Shown one piece after another: positions 1 to 12,530 of a stretch of 64,000 nucleotides of DNA. The notes under the pieces were generated by a model. That model searched no databases and was not told where the DNA came from. It saw only the letters and a program-made list of their open reading frames with translations. Within the stretch, counting starts at the first letter, position 1. Each line of letters starts with the position of its first letter. This stretch comes from Chlorophyllum brunneum (taxonomy: Eukaryota; Basidiomycota; Agaricomycetes; Agaricales; Agaricaceae), in NCBI GenBank assembly GCA_963576785.1, contig OY756140.1, positions 2,480,001 through 2,544,000 of the forward strand, read 5' to 3'. The position numbers were made by a program, and so were the translations under genes.

Positions 1-2794
1 TGGCAAGGCAGGGAGTTCATACGCGAATGGGGGAAAGACCAAAACAAAGTCGTGTTGAGCTACACCTGGGTTGCAGCATGTGTTGCTGCTCAAAAACCAT
101 TACTTGCGGACGAAGGCTGGGGAGGCTGTCTGACTCATGACGATGGTCTTCCGATCTTGCGACCGACTGCTAATGGCGGCGACAGGGAGACTGAGGCCAA
201 GTACGTCCTTGTTTTCTGTAAATCTCATTTCCGATCTTGGATTGATGCGTTTGAAGAAATTGTCTTCCTACACCTCGAGAAACTTCCATAGAGGCAGTTT
301 TGGCATCGCCAAAAAGACCAAGAATGTTAGACGATCCTTCAAAACGGCTTTTTCTTGATAAAACCCTTCCACGACTAAATACCACATCGATACCTGCGGG
401 AAATGAGGGAGCCGGCTCCTGGCCAGGCATTCAACAGCAGCCACAGCAGCAGTCTCCCTCGGATGCAATGTCTGTATTCGCCCAGCAGCAACAAAATCCT
501 TCAACCATGTCCTTTGGATTGCCCGGTGGCCCCATGCCTCCATTCAACATGGGCATGAATATGATGCCCTTTCCGCTTGCTATGGTTGCACAGCAGCAAC
601 AACCACCTGTCTCCTCACCTATGACCACACAGCCACCATCCGTGATGCCACAAATGCAGGAAAACTTTACGACGGCTTTAATGGATATCATGAAGATGTA
701 TGGCGCAGGACCTGGGGGGATGCCTCTGAGTCAGTGGCCAATGTTCCCGGGTATGATGTCCCAGCATATCCCACAAGGAAGGCCCCAATCGATGGCGGAG
801 AGCTCTGGGAGTGGAACTGTTGCACGGGAGGGTTCGTCGGGCGCCAGCATGAGCAGAAGAGATACTGAGTCACCGAGTTTATCCGTGCCATTTCCCCCAC
901 CGCATTCGCCCTCAGGTTTACAGTCCTCAATCAAACGAAAGCGGAAGTCGGATGTCGTAGGATATGATTCTGTCAGCGAAATAACCAGCACGGGGGATGA
1001 AGATGGTGAGGATGGACTCCCTCTTGCCAGCTTGGCGAAGAAAAAGAAGATGGGACAGAAACGAAACCGGAAGGGGAAGGAGGAGAGGACAGCCAAAAGA
1101 ACGAGTTTACCGTATACTGCACCTGCACGGAACCCCCATGAAAGTCAAGGTCAGCCCTCGAGGCCCAGCACTGGTTCCACTTCAGCTGGCAGGTTATTTG
1201 TCAGACCGGATGAAAAACCAATGCAGTTTTTTGTGCAAGTGGAGTTGAAGGACAGACTGGAGGTGACCCGAGCGATCAAGGTGTGTTTCCTACGAAATTA
1301 TGTATGTACAGGTAGGAAAGACCCTCCACCCTAGAAAAACGGTGGTTTAATAACCAGCGAGATTACAACTGCCGACTACGCGGTTCTCTGGTCCCGCTCA
1401 ACAACGTTCAAAGAACTCTTGGGCAACGCGAATGCATCCCAAACACCGGCAGTCACGTTCCATTTTGTTCTCGATGCCATCAGCAATTACAATATACCGG
1501 AAAACCTTGAAAATTATCTGTTTGATGCAAAACAGAACCTCAAACATAAAAGGGTATTCAAGAGTGCCGCGGATGCTGAAGCGAGACGGCTGGGAAAGAA
1601 TGCGAGGCAAGCAGAAAGGAGGGCAAAAGAGAGGGCTATGGAGTACAATTATATTGCACGATCTGGAGTACAGGATACACCTACTCCTGTCTCTTCGGCT
1701 TTACCCACCGCTCGGAAAGGAACCACAGCGACTCCGACTCCGAGCTTGGGCGGGACATCGATGAGGGTAGAAGAGCCAAAACGCTTTTTCACACGAACAC
1801 CCGCAGTCAAGAAACCTGGAGCTGCGTCGACCTCGACTTCTGCTTCTGACCTTACATCCTCTCTCGCTGCCATCATGAAAGTCGAGAAAAAGTCCCGATA
1901 TCACCCCAGAGATCAATCTCCTACCCCACCAACGCAGGTCGAGAAGCTAGTGCAGGGATACGCATACACCTCTGATGAAAGAGATTGGGCAGAGAAGTAT
2001 CTGTTCATTTTGTTTAAGAGGGATCCACACATGTCGCAGACGGCCGTCTCGAAAGCTCTTCACCTCAAGGTGTATCTCATTCAGTCGTGGAACAGTGCTA
2101 GAAGTACTAAAGTCACCATCTGGATTTGCTAGGTTCCACATCATTCACCAGGTTCGTGGGCTACCTTCTTGACCAGTGGGTTTCGGACCCAGTACGATGA
2201 AACAAGGAAGAGAGGAGGTATTGCCCATCGGAAGGAGAAGAGTCAATGGGAGCAGGAACAGCAGAAGAAGCTGCAACGGAAGCAGACCCAAGAACGCGTC
2301 AGGGAGAAAGGAAGAGAAAAGGAAAAGGAACCACCAGAGGAAGCAAACCAAGTTGTTGACCATGTGACGGATCATACAATGGAATTGGAGAAAGAATTAC
2401 AGGTGGATAAAGAGGGGGCATCACCAGCACACCCTATGGAAGTCGACGAGCCCACCCAACTGAGCGAAACAGCTCTAGAATTAGGGGGCACCCCTCAAGC
2501 TGGGTCCCGGTTGACGCAAGAGGAGGAAGAGGATATGGAAGTCTTTGTCCAATTCTTTGTTGATGGTGGAGACGACCCAGAATTGTCTGAGGACCAGATT
2601 TTGGCCAAGTTGGAACAAGTGGTATGTTCTCTGCAAGTGATTCTATTAAGTCACTAACTGTCGCACCCTAGGCTAGATGTAAATCGGCCGTCACCTGGGA
2701 GGAATTTAACATTCGGCACGAACAGGAAATCATCGTCAGATATGGAAAGCGAATGGAGGAAACGGCGGCGAAACCGAAGAGACATGGGAGCTAG
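1..2794 (+). CDS. BRCT-domain protein with possible Rap1-like Myb segment, 5' partial
   Basis: Spliced model: <1..200, 257..1280, 1335..2069, 2133..2621, 2672..2794, at least 856 residues; the start lies left of the window. The first 65 residues look like the end of a BRCT domain ([12 protein letters not shown]). A long Q/M/P-rich and basic disordered part follows. A second BRCT-like unit (residues ~376-470) spans the 1281-1334 intron ([19 protein letters not shown], then [15 protein letters not shown]). At ~617-675 a segment starting [16 protein letters not shown] and ending [13 protein letters not shown] recalls the HHTxxSWRxRY core of Rap1-type Myb domains. The C-terminal part is charged coiled coil. 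BRCT domains bind phosphopeptides or partners in DNA repair and telomere proteins. A Rap1-like role is inference; any nuclear BRCT scaffold is possible. It converges on the next gene with 232 bp between stops. Confidence 0.7.
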
Positions 2795-3026
2795 CGTGGG
2801 CCCATGCCCAGGTCCTTGTTTATACCATTTTAATCCCTGCTTCATGAGTTTTTTGAGGTTCTGTGACACATTTGCACTTTGAGCGATTTGTATTTTCCAC
2901 CCCGCACGCCATGACTGATTTATTACCCGTATAAATTGAATAATGTGCCTCTGAAGCCCTGCAGCTGACTCGGGAAGAGATATGGCAGGATATCTATTCG
3001 TCTACTAAACAAAACCTGCTAGCACT

Positions 3027-3641
3027 TCACCCTGAAGCTGAGGGCAAGTCCGGGATAGGTGTCCCGGGCTTAAAGAACTTCTTCCGTTTCTCTTCCAGTG
3101 AAAGCCCAGGCTCTCCTACTAGCTGACCAGCGTAGTCGTATGTGCCCATAACGGCTCCAAGGACGGCGCAACCACCAATAGCCATTGGTAGAGAACGTGC
3201 TGCGGGGTTAAACATGTGTCAAGCCAGAAAATGTACAGATTACAGAAATCGTACAGCGAACACCGGCGAGGAAACCTGCTGCGCAAGCACCAGTTGCACC
3301 ATTGATCGGGTCGTTTTTCTGTCGCTGGTTGGCGACGTAGGACTCCGTGAATGCAAAGGTGAAGCCCATGGCACCTGTTTATCCCAACATGCAATATGCG
3401 AGCGAGGATGAGCACTCGTTCCGACGAACGAAAAAGAACACATACCGAAGAACCCAATAGTTCCCCCGGTCCGCGTCAGGAAGCCCATAGCACCGCGCGA
3501 ATGGTTGCTCAAAGCATTCTGTATGGTGCTGACGAAGGTACCGACAGCGGCAGCCTGGAGACCGACACGAGAGGCATATGAAAGAGTGGGTTTCGGATCG
3601 TAGAGATTTGTTGGAGTCTCGAGTTCGGGGGAGTCGGCCAT
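3027..3641 (-). CDS. NDUFA11: NADH:ubiquinone oxidoreductase subunit NDUFA11 (B14.7 / 21.3 kDa type)
   Basis: Three exons, complement(3027..3199, 3264..3374, 3446..3641), 159 residues, all GT-AG with consistent phase. This is a Tim17/22-fold accessory subunit of mitochondrial complex I, in the inner membrane. Hydrophobic, glycine-rich helices are visible: ALSNHSRGAMGFLTRTGGTI, then GATGACAAGFLAG, then SLPMAIGGCAVLGAVMGTYD. The C-terminus is short and polar with FFKPGTPIPDLP. Length and motif order fit fungal NDUFA11. It is divergent from the EED gene, with only 146 bp between the two start codons, so the promoter is shared or overlapping. Confidence 0.85.
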
Positions 3642-3787
3642 GAGGGAGGGATTTGGGTAGAGACGATGAGTTGGACAGAGTGGACGGGCTCGGATTCGCT
3701 GGCTCCTGATTGGTTGAGCCCTTACCCCGTTTGGGACGACCGTTGTAGCAGACAGCAGAATAGACAGTTACTCCTGCTCCACACTGA

Positions 3788-6104
3788 ATGGACACTGATC
3801 AGCAGCATGATGCCGACGACCAAGTACGAGGGCAGCCTTGGTATAGGACTCCGGCCAATGATCTCCCATTTCGCCTCTACAAGAAGCTTGAGGCAAGTAG
3901 TGATCACCAATTCGCAAAGTGCTGGCACCGATGCCCTGAACTAGCTAGAAGATTCCAGACAGGATGCCCTCCGGCTTGCAGCATTCTTTCCTTGGGATGA
4001 TAACTCTCTGAGTATACTATGGAGTGGCTCTCTAGCCACTGAAGAGAATCTCACCAAATGGAACACTGTCCTGAACAAGTTCCGAGATGTCATTGCCATA
4101 GGCGGCGACACATCAGTTTATATACTGTGGCTGAAACGAAGGAAACATCCTCTAGAGATCAAGATACCGGAGGTGTGTCCTCAAATTGCTCGTGAGCCTT
4201 GACCAACGGACCTTATTTGAAGACCCCTGAGGTGAACTTGATACATTCCGATACCACTAACGTTGCCTGGGCTCTGTCTCCTAATGCGATCGAAGAACCC
4301 TTATTGATATTGTCGAGAGGAAGTCTACTATGGATCTATAATCCGACCCGTAAAGGTCTATCAAGTTATCTGCGAGGACATGGTGGCGTATGTTCTCCTC
4401 GACCTTGAGATGCTCCGACTCTAAAAAAAACGTACTAGGCCATAACCTCCCTCGCAGTTCATCCAACTGTACCAAACTTATTCTGCAGTACTTCAAGGGA
4501 CCATTCAACGCGCATTTACGACCTTACTCTCACTCCACACAGAGGCCACAAGGATAGCGACGCCAATCCTCATTGGCCGCCAGGTACCCTTCCCAGCAGA
4601 GCCGGGGCCCCGCACGGGCTACATATGAATGAGACGGAAGGCACCGGAATTGCAAGATGCATAGTGGTGCTCATGGGTGGAAGATCTGGCGGCCACGAAT
4701 CAGCCGTGCTCAGTGCCGTGAGTACTCGAAGTTGGCTCGAGCGACCTCAACCTGACTATCTGATATAGAGCTTTCACCCTCAATACCCTATCATCGCAAC
4801 TTGCGGGGTGAAGTGATCTGGACTTCTGTCACGGAAACCAGATTTAATATTCAGTTCATAGATTGACCGTTGTGTCAAACTCTGGCATGTCAACCCACGT
4901 AACCCAGCACAAATCACAAGAGAAGACAAACCACTGTTCAGCAGTAGCCGGATACACCGTTCGCGGGTTCTTTCTGTTCAGTGGATATCATATGATACCC
5001 TCATATCACACAATCCATCCGCCATCCTACGTGATGAGCCGAACGATATTGAGAACAAGAAAACCCATTTAGTGCCCGGAGAAATCGTTGTCTGGAGGTG
5101 GCTAGGTTTAGATAGGTTTTTCCCTCCACTCTACGATAACTTGAGAGCCGAAGGTCAAACTCAGAGCGTACTTCGTGGATGTGCTTCAGTCAGTACCTCC
5201 CTCAAACCCCTCCATCATAACTAATACATCATCGTTCCGCAGGATTACCAGGAGAGTGGTAAGGGCTCAATATATCCTTTATATCGTACTCCTAATTCAG
5301 CACCCAGCTTCATTCACTATGTTGGCAAATGCGTCCTTTCCTGACCTTCGCCTACAACTGATCTCACCCAATGTCAACGTCTACCAATCTTTGACACATG
5401 ACCCTGTCGCCCTATGTACCCTCCCTGCTGGGCTTCCCTACACAAGGACAAATAGACAGGAAGAGAAACAGACTCAGCAGACTGGAACCGCTGGTGGACA
5501 TAGCGCCAATGACGACGGCTCTACTAATGCAAACCAAACCCCACATAAATCTACTCCCCCACCGCCTCTAGACGAAACGCCTGCCACGGCAAGAGTCCCG
5601 AGGAACGGTAAAGCAAAAAAGCTGGCGGGGACAGTGGAGCTTGTCCACATTCCCAGTCAACCTATTCGTCTTCCTTCGAGGTTCCCTCTGGACAAGCCTG
5701 CCAATGCAAATTTAAGGTCACCAGCAGAAGCAAAAGACGATGATCAATTGTCCGGGGTTTCCGAGTGGAATCCTGAGCTCATTGAGAGGGAAAATGCCCC
5801 ATCCATCGCAGGATGGACACTCGATATTCCTCTCAGCGAAAATGACTTGGTTTATGAATTACCTTCGCCACCAATCTCTGAAGAGGGCGGTGAAACGAAC
5901 GATGCCATGCGAATCGACGATTCCATACACGCGGAGAGGTCTAATAGGAAGGGCAAAGGGAGAAAGCAGGGTTTGAGCGCGACAGATGCGTCAGAGTTGC
6001 CAGTTAAAGTGAGAGTTCAGAATGCTGTGATGGGAATGAATGGGAGGGTTATTGTTGTCCTTGGAACAAGAGGGAGGATTTGGGTGTATCACATCAAGCC
6101 ATGA
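3788..6104 (+). CDS. EED: EED/ESC-type WD40 subunit of Polycomb repressive complex 2
   Basis: Eight exons: 3788..3892, 3945..4172, 4232..4387, 4439..4717, 4769..4807, 4862..5188, 5243..5258, 5308..6104; 648 residues. WD-repeat blades in order: VIAIGGDTSVYILW; LLILSRGSLLWIYNPTRKG; SLAVHPTVPNLFCSTSRDHS; GGHESAVLSASFHPQYPII with ATCGIDRCVKLWHVNP; PGEIVVWRW; DYQESASFTMLANASFP; final strand GRIWVYHIKP. Spacing and motifs match EED, the propeller that binds trimethylated H3K27 and activates the E(z) methyltransferase. A disordered insertion of ~190 residues (430-620) interrupts the last blade. The first intron uses a GC donor (3893). The sixth intron could also end at 4222. The 16-nt exon at 5243-5258 is needed to restore DYQES in frame. 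The main uncertainty is splicing at the N-terminus. Confidence 0.82.
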
Positions 6105-8058
6105 ACACATACAAGTGGCGAATGAAATACGTCGTCATTATTTGTGGCGCGAGCATAATATTCGGACATTTTACTACGACGACGAATTGTTCCAGTGCAG
6201 AAGTGGGACCGAATCAAAAATGCACCGAAGTCCTCTAGGTACCCAAATAGAATTAACCCGCATTGCTTATTCGGAAACTGATTTCAGGACCTGAGTTTGG
6301 AGCAATAAGTGGTTCTAACAAACGGTAAAACAGCCCATCCTAGTCACCTGCAACTGATTATGATCGTGCACTCAAAGGAGCCGGATGGGGGGGGGGGGGG
6401 GGGGGGGTGCCCTTACCCGGCGCGGTCAGATAGATCCAGCCAAGAAACCGCATTCATTCCGGCATCGGTGGCAAACTCTGGAACCACCACGCTCTTTCGA
6501 TCAGGTGGACAATGCAGATCTGGAGAAGCGTGTCCAGCGGAATAGCCAGAGTCCTACGTGCTCTGACTGAATTTGGGGCTACCGAGTGAGTAGATGTTTT
6601 AATGCCGAGTGAACGAGGCACCTCGTTTGGGCAGACGCTGTTCTTGAGTGCTATGGAATCCCGATAACAATAGGCAGCCTCCACATCTCGCGCCAAAAAG
6701 GCCAGGACACACCCCCAAAGCCTCCGCCTCGGCAGTCAGTTTTGATAGCGCTTGCGGAGACCCACTCAATAATATCCATCAACCCTATTCATTAGCAGCG
6801 CACAAACCCTAGGCAACCCCAACCCAGGGCTCTGGTCGAGGGAAAGTTTTCTGAGCCCCGATACCGGGGAACTCGAAGAACACCTTTGAAGCGCACGCAG
6901 GATTGTGGGTATGCGCGGTTAGGATGTGTGAACAGAATAAATCAATGCCGCTTGCCAAGGTTGTCGTGACTAGGCGTTTCGATTTCATTTAGAAAGGGTT
7001 TAATCTCGTACGTGCCGGAGCTCCCACCGGGGGCTTCTACAAATGAACAACGTCTGCTCACTCAGTTGACAAAAATGAGTAAAGCAGCCACACAGTTGAT
7101 GGCGTTTAGGTGGGAGTTAAAACGTTAAAACTTCGCAAGTGTTCGGCTAATTGAAAGGGTAGCACTAGCAAGTTCAGTGTGAGTTCGGAACGGACGAGCT
7201 GTACTGATACGCGTTCGCCTCTTCTGATTCCTGGTTAACATATTGCGCAGACTTCGTGGGAAGAGAAGAGAGAAGCGGATCATTCCTTCAAGTGACCTGT
7301 TGCTCCTATCAGATATTTGTGGACAGCATCCCAATCGTGTCGTAAGACTATAATGCTAATGCTACAACACCAGAACCCGAGCCATAATGCATGAGTATGA
7401 TACATGAAAGAATGATAGAACGAGGACATGAGGATAGAAGAATCAAAACTGTGTCTATTGTTTCATGTCTCTATGAGCGGTAAATACCACTAGGTTGATT
7501 TTGATCATCAGATACGGCCGCCAGTACCTCGAGCCTTTGAACTTTCCGATTACGACCTGCCGCCACTTGCACAACCAACCCGAACGGAATACAAGGAATA
7601 TCAGGGTAGGCACTACTTCATCTCCGTCGGACAGATGAATGCTGTCGATATCTTTGTCACCTTTGATGACGAGAATAGACAAGGAGCATCTTCAGCGTGG
7701 CCCTGTCGTGCATAGCGCTCAACTACGATCACAGTACAGGCGACCGCAGCACTAAAGCCTCACCGCAGCCACACCACACATCACACGAAGGACGCTCTAT
7801 ACACACCACAAGAAATACTTCGTTCCCCACTTTACGTAGCTCTGCGTCCTCGTGGTCCAACCCTGCCCTTCTTATTCTTAACTCGACGCCCTTTCCGCCG
7901 AGACTCCGACGTTCTGATACGAATGGATAAGTATTCGCACACAAGGGACGAGGGAGGGAGGATTCGGGTCGGAAGATAAAAACGAGCGTAAGAAAAGAAT
8001 GGGAGACTTGGAATATATATTATGGGGGGACAACCAAGCGTAGGCGTGTCACGGCCGG
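6105..8058. other. Intergenic region without a recognisable gene
   Basis: About 1.95 kb between the EED stop and the end of the minus-strand proline-rich gene. Reading frames are short, and neither strand gives splice-linked exons with family motifs. It contains the G21 tract. I see no tRNA or repeat structure I can support. Confidence 0.5.
6387..6407 (+). repeat. Homopolymer of 21 guanines
   Basis: An uninterrupted run of 21 G lies about 280 bp after the EED stop. Such a tract can form G-quadruplexes and is unstable in replication and in sequencing, so its exact length is uncertain. Confidence 0.9.
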
Positions 8059-9517
8059 CTAGAATTGAGCACGGGTTGATGCATGAAGTTTGGGGCTGAG
8101 CATGTCAGGGTGTCTTATCGGCTGAGGCGCGTGTAAAACGAGGGGAGCAAGCAGCTTCGTACGAGCGTGAGATGAGATGGCACCCGGTTGGTCGTATGCG
8201 AGGTCGCGATCGTCTATAGGATATCGCGGGGGAACGGCGATAGAGATGACGCCACCAGTGGAGGAATTTGGCTGCCTATGATAAGAGTGGTTGCTATGGC
8301 GCGTGTATGGTAGGGGACGAAGGGTAAGTGGAGAGTGGCGTGCTTGGGAATTCGAGTGGGAATTTGATATACTGCTTCTACTTTGGCCATGGTAGGGTTG
8401 TGGGTGGAGATGTTGGTGATAATCGTAATGCTGAGAATTATTAGTTGGCTGTTGATATTGGAGATTACGACTAATGTAGGGTGGCTCTAGGCCAGGGAAA
8501 ACATTCGTGCCCGGGTGTCTACGATGTTGTTTTTGATATTGACTACGGTTTTGGTTTTGATCTTCCGGGTGTAATGGGGGATGGACTTGAGTGTGAGATC
8601 GGCCGGGACCGGCGCTACGAGGTTCTGGGCCTGGAGAAGGTGGGTATGACAATGAGGCCGGAGAAATTGGGGAGGAGTGATAAGCTGATGTCGGGGCATC
8701 AGCAGATGATGCTGAAGAAGATTCGGATGGACTAGCAGGAGGGGTCGGAGGTTGGTCGAATGGACGATTGTGAGTCCTAGGGGACGAAGGTGTCGGGTAT
8801 TGTTCACGCGGAGACTGCATGCGCGAAAGCGTTTAGACATACTGGACAAAGCAAGAAGACAAAAGAAAGTAAAGGAAGGGAGGAGTTGGATTGAGTTCAA
8901 GAGTAGGGTGAAGGGAATGAGAATTGAAGTCAAGGACTTACGATTATCGGCCGAGTGTTTGGAGGTGTTGGGTATCCTCGAGGGGACATGTAGAGGATCG
9001 GCGGGGGAGGGACGAATGGCGAGGCAGCTGGGGACGTGTAAATTGGGGTCACCAGAGGGGGGGCCCGGCGAGGGTGAGAATGGGACACGGAACGATGGTG
9101 GCGGCGTCTCGGAGAGCTTGGAGAAAGGCGACCACCATCCACCATTCTAGCTAGCACAGGGAAAGGTGCATGTGGAGGCACAGGGGGGGCGTAGATCGGC
9201 GGAGGGGGAGGCCGAGGCCGACGTAGTTGTGGCGGGGGTACGTGGACGTACGAGGTCTCGGACGAAGAGGCCGACAGAGGGGCACGGTGGTATATTGGAG
9301 GCTTCGGGTAGGCGGGTGATGGCCTGTGGGAAGGTATGTAGCGCTCCGGAACAGGGGGAGAGCGTCGACGAGGAAGCGGAGGAACACCGGGGGCACCAGG
9401 TGCAGCAGCCTCAAAGGTCGGCCGATGCTGCTCTGTGTGCTGAACCCAATTGGCAACACGGTTTTGAGTGTGGATGTAGCGGTCATAGGCCTCTGGGGAG
9501 AAGTCGTACTCGGTCAT
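8059..9517 (-). CDS. Proline-rich disordered protein of unknown function
   Basis: Two exons, complement(8059..8814, 8942..9517), 443 residues. The intron has a perfect GTAAGT donor and is phase 0. The start was chosen at MTEYDFSPEAYDRYIHTQNR, the first conserved-looking segment; an upstream in-frame ATG at 9574 exists. Residues 1-35 look foldable. The rest is P/S/H/Q-rich with polyproline runs (RPRPPPPPIYAPP), YHQHLHP-type histidine/tyrosine stretches and no membrane segment. I recognise no domain. Polyproline suggests SH3/WW or profilin binding, but that is inference. A TATATAA at 9554-9560 sits about 37 bp upstream of the chosen start. It is divergent from the heparinase-like gene. Confidence 0.6.
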
Positions 9518-9996
9518 TGCAGTCCTGGGCAGAGAGTGGAAACAAGGCTGGGGTATATAAGGGACGGGTGGCAATAATATGTAACGCTCGCAACGGGAAC
9601 CTGTGCCGGTTGTGCAACGATTTTACAAGGCTCCGTTGTTGTGGGTCCCATGGTGCTCCGTGTCTGGCTGTGTCCATCTCCGGATAGGGCAGTCCGGCCT
9701 ACGCATCTCCACCTCAAGTCGCAAGCGGCCTTTACATGGAAAGCTCCCGCATGGACTGGCTAGAGTCTGCTCACCCCCTCCCGATTAATGTTTTTTTTGC
9801 CGTCGTGGGTCTGCCGAACTATTTCGGGCATGTCACGCCGTTACGGTCGCAACGGACGGTGGACGATTCCCACCGCCCGCCAACCATCCTTTTCCTCCCA
9901 ACCTCCACGTCTCCTCAACCTCTTTCTTCACAACCATATTCCTTGGCCAGTCCACTAGTCTCTCCTTAATCTCCACACCCCCCTGTGCTTGCCGCA
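9518..9996. promoter_or_regulatory. Divergent promoter region, 479 bp
   Basis: Lies between the start codons of the proline-rich protein and the heparinase-like gene. A TATATAA (9554-9560) lies close to the minus-strand start. A CT-rich stretch (about 9890-9965) precedes the plus-strand start, as is common before basidiomycete genes. Confidence 0.4.
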
Positions 9997-12530
9997 ATGG
10001 CAACCACTTATAATTCTATCAACAACAGCCAGCAAGGGCTACACCACCCGTATGGCGCAGGTGATCCCTACTATGCAGAGTCCACTGGCTACATCACACC
10101 ACACCCACCCTCCAAAAAGCGTGGCATGAGCAACTGGGTCAAAATCGGCGTCCCTGTCCTTATCATCGTTATTGTCGCCGCCGTAGTTGGCGGTGTCCTT
10201 GGCAGCCGAGCAGCCAACAAGGACACCAATTCCTCTCCCGACAACCAAAGTGGTGCTGCAAATGGCGGCTCGCCTGGCAGCTCTGGCAAGAGCTTCGACA
10301 TGGCTAATGCAAGATTTGCTACCGCCACAAACAGCAAGTACCTCGAGCCACTTTACCCTTCAACGGTATTGTATTTCCCCCCTGGATACGCGTCCCATTC
10401 GAGCTTATCCACCATGCCATATGTTTCAGACCGCTGCTGCCCTCACTACACCCACCTTCCGCCCCATTAGCAACGATGTTGCTGGTTGGCCTGATGACAC
10501 CTTCAAACCCGCTAACCCCGCCCCAACCTCCGTTCGCACAGACAGGCCCCGTCTCATTGCTCCCTCCTACAAGTGGGATGCTCTTCCCAACCTCATCGCC
10601 AAAGACCCTTATCTCAAGGGCTGGAACCAGTCCATATTCGCCAATGCCACCGACTACTACAACAAACCTCCTGTCGTTTATAACCTCGATGGTGGCAGTG
10701 GCATCCTTGATAACGCTCGTGAGGTCAAGATGAGGCTCAAGGCATTTGCCTACGTATACCGCATGACCAAAGATACCCGCTGGATCGACCGTACCTGGAA
10801 TGAGATTGAGGTATGGTTTCCATTTGTCCTCTATCCAGCTTCCTAACCTCCTCTGCCAGAATGCGGCCAATAATGGAACCGATCCGTGGGGTAACGATCC
10901 CACTGATATCTGGAACAAAAACCACTTCTTGGATACCGCCGAGCTTTCTGCAGCATTCGGTATTGCATATGATTGGCTTTATGATGTCTGGACGGATGAA
11001 CAGAAGAGCAAGATTAGGTTCACCATGATTACATATGGTCTACGACCGGGCCTGGCCGCCTATACCGATCCAGTGGGCACTTCTAGTTATAATTGGTGGA
11101 AGAACAACATTACTGGTAATTGGAACTGCGTCTGCAATGGTGGCCTTACCATTGGTTCGCTTGCCATAATCGATGACGACGACACCGGAACTGCCAGTCA
11201 ACTTCTCGGCTTCACCATCGATAATGCAAAAACCAACTGCGCCAACGGCGTAACTTCCGACGGATCCTGGACGGAGACCCCGAACTACTGGTACTTCGGT
11301 ACCACTGGTCATGCTGAAATGGCCTCTGCTCTCCTCACCGCTACAGGTTCCCACTTCGGTCTCATTGACGTCAATCCCAACTTCTGGCAGACTGGCCTGT
11401 ATCACATGTATGTCAACGGCCCAGGCACCCTGTTCGATTACGGTGATCACGGCCCAAACAAATACTCTTCCACCGCCAATGGCATGTTCCTTTATGCCAC
11501 CGCTTATCAGCAGCCCACGTTTGCTTTATTCCAACGTGACCAGCATGATGCTGCCGAGCCTTGGAGCATGTTCTGGTACGATCCTACGGTTGCTGGCGCC
11601 TTCTGGGACGGCACTCCACTTGATCATTTCTTCGACAACAACAATGATCAGTGGGGATCTATGCGCAGCAGCTGGACCGATAACAACGCGTTGTTCGTCG
11701 CCATCAAGGCTGGTCGTAATGATAACCACCAAACGCACAATGATCTTGATGTTGGTGATTTCGTTCTCGATGCTCTGGGTACTCGGTGGGCAGGTGAATT
11801 CGGGTCTGCCGACTATCTTTCTCCCAACTACTTCACGAGTGGTGATCAGGGTGCGGATAGGTGGAAATACTATAGAAAGATGACAGAAGGCCAGAACACC
11901 ATCCTCATTGGTCGTACCAATCAGCTTGTCACGGCCTCTCCTACCGTCAAGCATGACACTTCAGGGACTGCACAAGGGCCGAGCACTGTTTTTACTGTAC
12001 CTGATGATTCAACGGCCTACTGGACCGCCGATATGACCAGTGCTTATGGCAATGCGTGAGTACAAATGGCTCGCCACTACCACCCTATTGCTAACCATAC
12101 TCTCTCATACAGTCAGACAGTGAAGCGCGGTATCCGCCTCTTGAACAAGCGTCGCCAGGTTCTGTTGCGGGATGAGATCAATGCATCGGGCTCTGTTGAC
12201 TGGCTCATGCACACCAACGCTACGGTGGAGGCGAGCGGTACATCCGCAACTCTGAAACTTGATGGTCAACAGTTGACGGTCACAATGCTGAACCCTCCCA
12301 ACGGAGCGACATTCACCACTGGGCCTGCGCAAAGGTTTGATACTGATGTCACACCTCCTGCTCCTGACCAGCCCAACCCGGGGGTGACGACTCTCTCAGT
12401 GAGCTTGCCTGCTGGGCAATATACGCTGGAGATGCTGTTCAACCCACAGTGGCCGGGCATGAAAGACACGGACTTTGTATCACCGCCCTCTGTCGCACTT
12501 GATAGCTGGTCGCTGACGAGTCACAAATAA
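9997..12530 (+). CDS. Heparinase II/III-like polysaccharide lyase with N-terminal membrane anchor
   Basis: Four exons, 9997..10365, 10430..10810, 10860..12055, 12113..12530; 787 residues. The N-terminus is short and cytoplasmic with SKKRGMSNW, then one transmembrane helix (about residues 46-70, VGVPVLIIVIVAAVV-like). This gives a type II anchored protein followed by an S/G/N-rich linker. The alpha-toroid part holds DTAELSAAFGIAYDWLYDVW, NNITGNWNCVCNGG and NYWYFGTTGHAEM. The beta-sandwich begins near DNNALFVAIKAGRNDNHQTH with NDLDVGDFVLDALGTRW, matching the H-N-D-x-G-x-F-V-L pattern of heparinase II/III-like lyases. These cleave uronic-acid polysaccharides by beta-elimination. The substrate cannot be told; cell-wall or extracellular glycans are likely. 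Start alternatives upstream are non-ATG. Confidence 0.83.

Noticed and set aside
8481..9687. Plus-strand frames rich in G/R/E opposite the proline-rich gene
   Set aside because: Reverse complement of proline codons gives such frames; the minus strand has the perfect GTAAGT splice and a plausible start.
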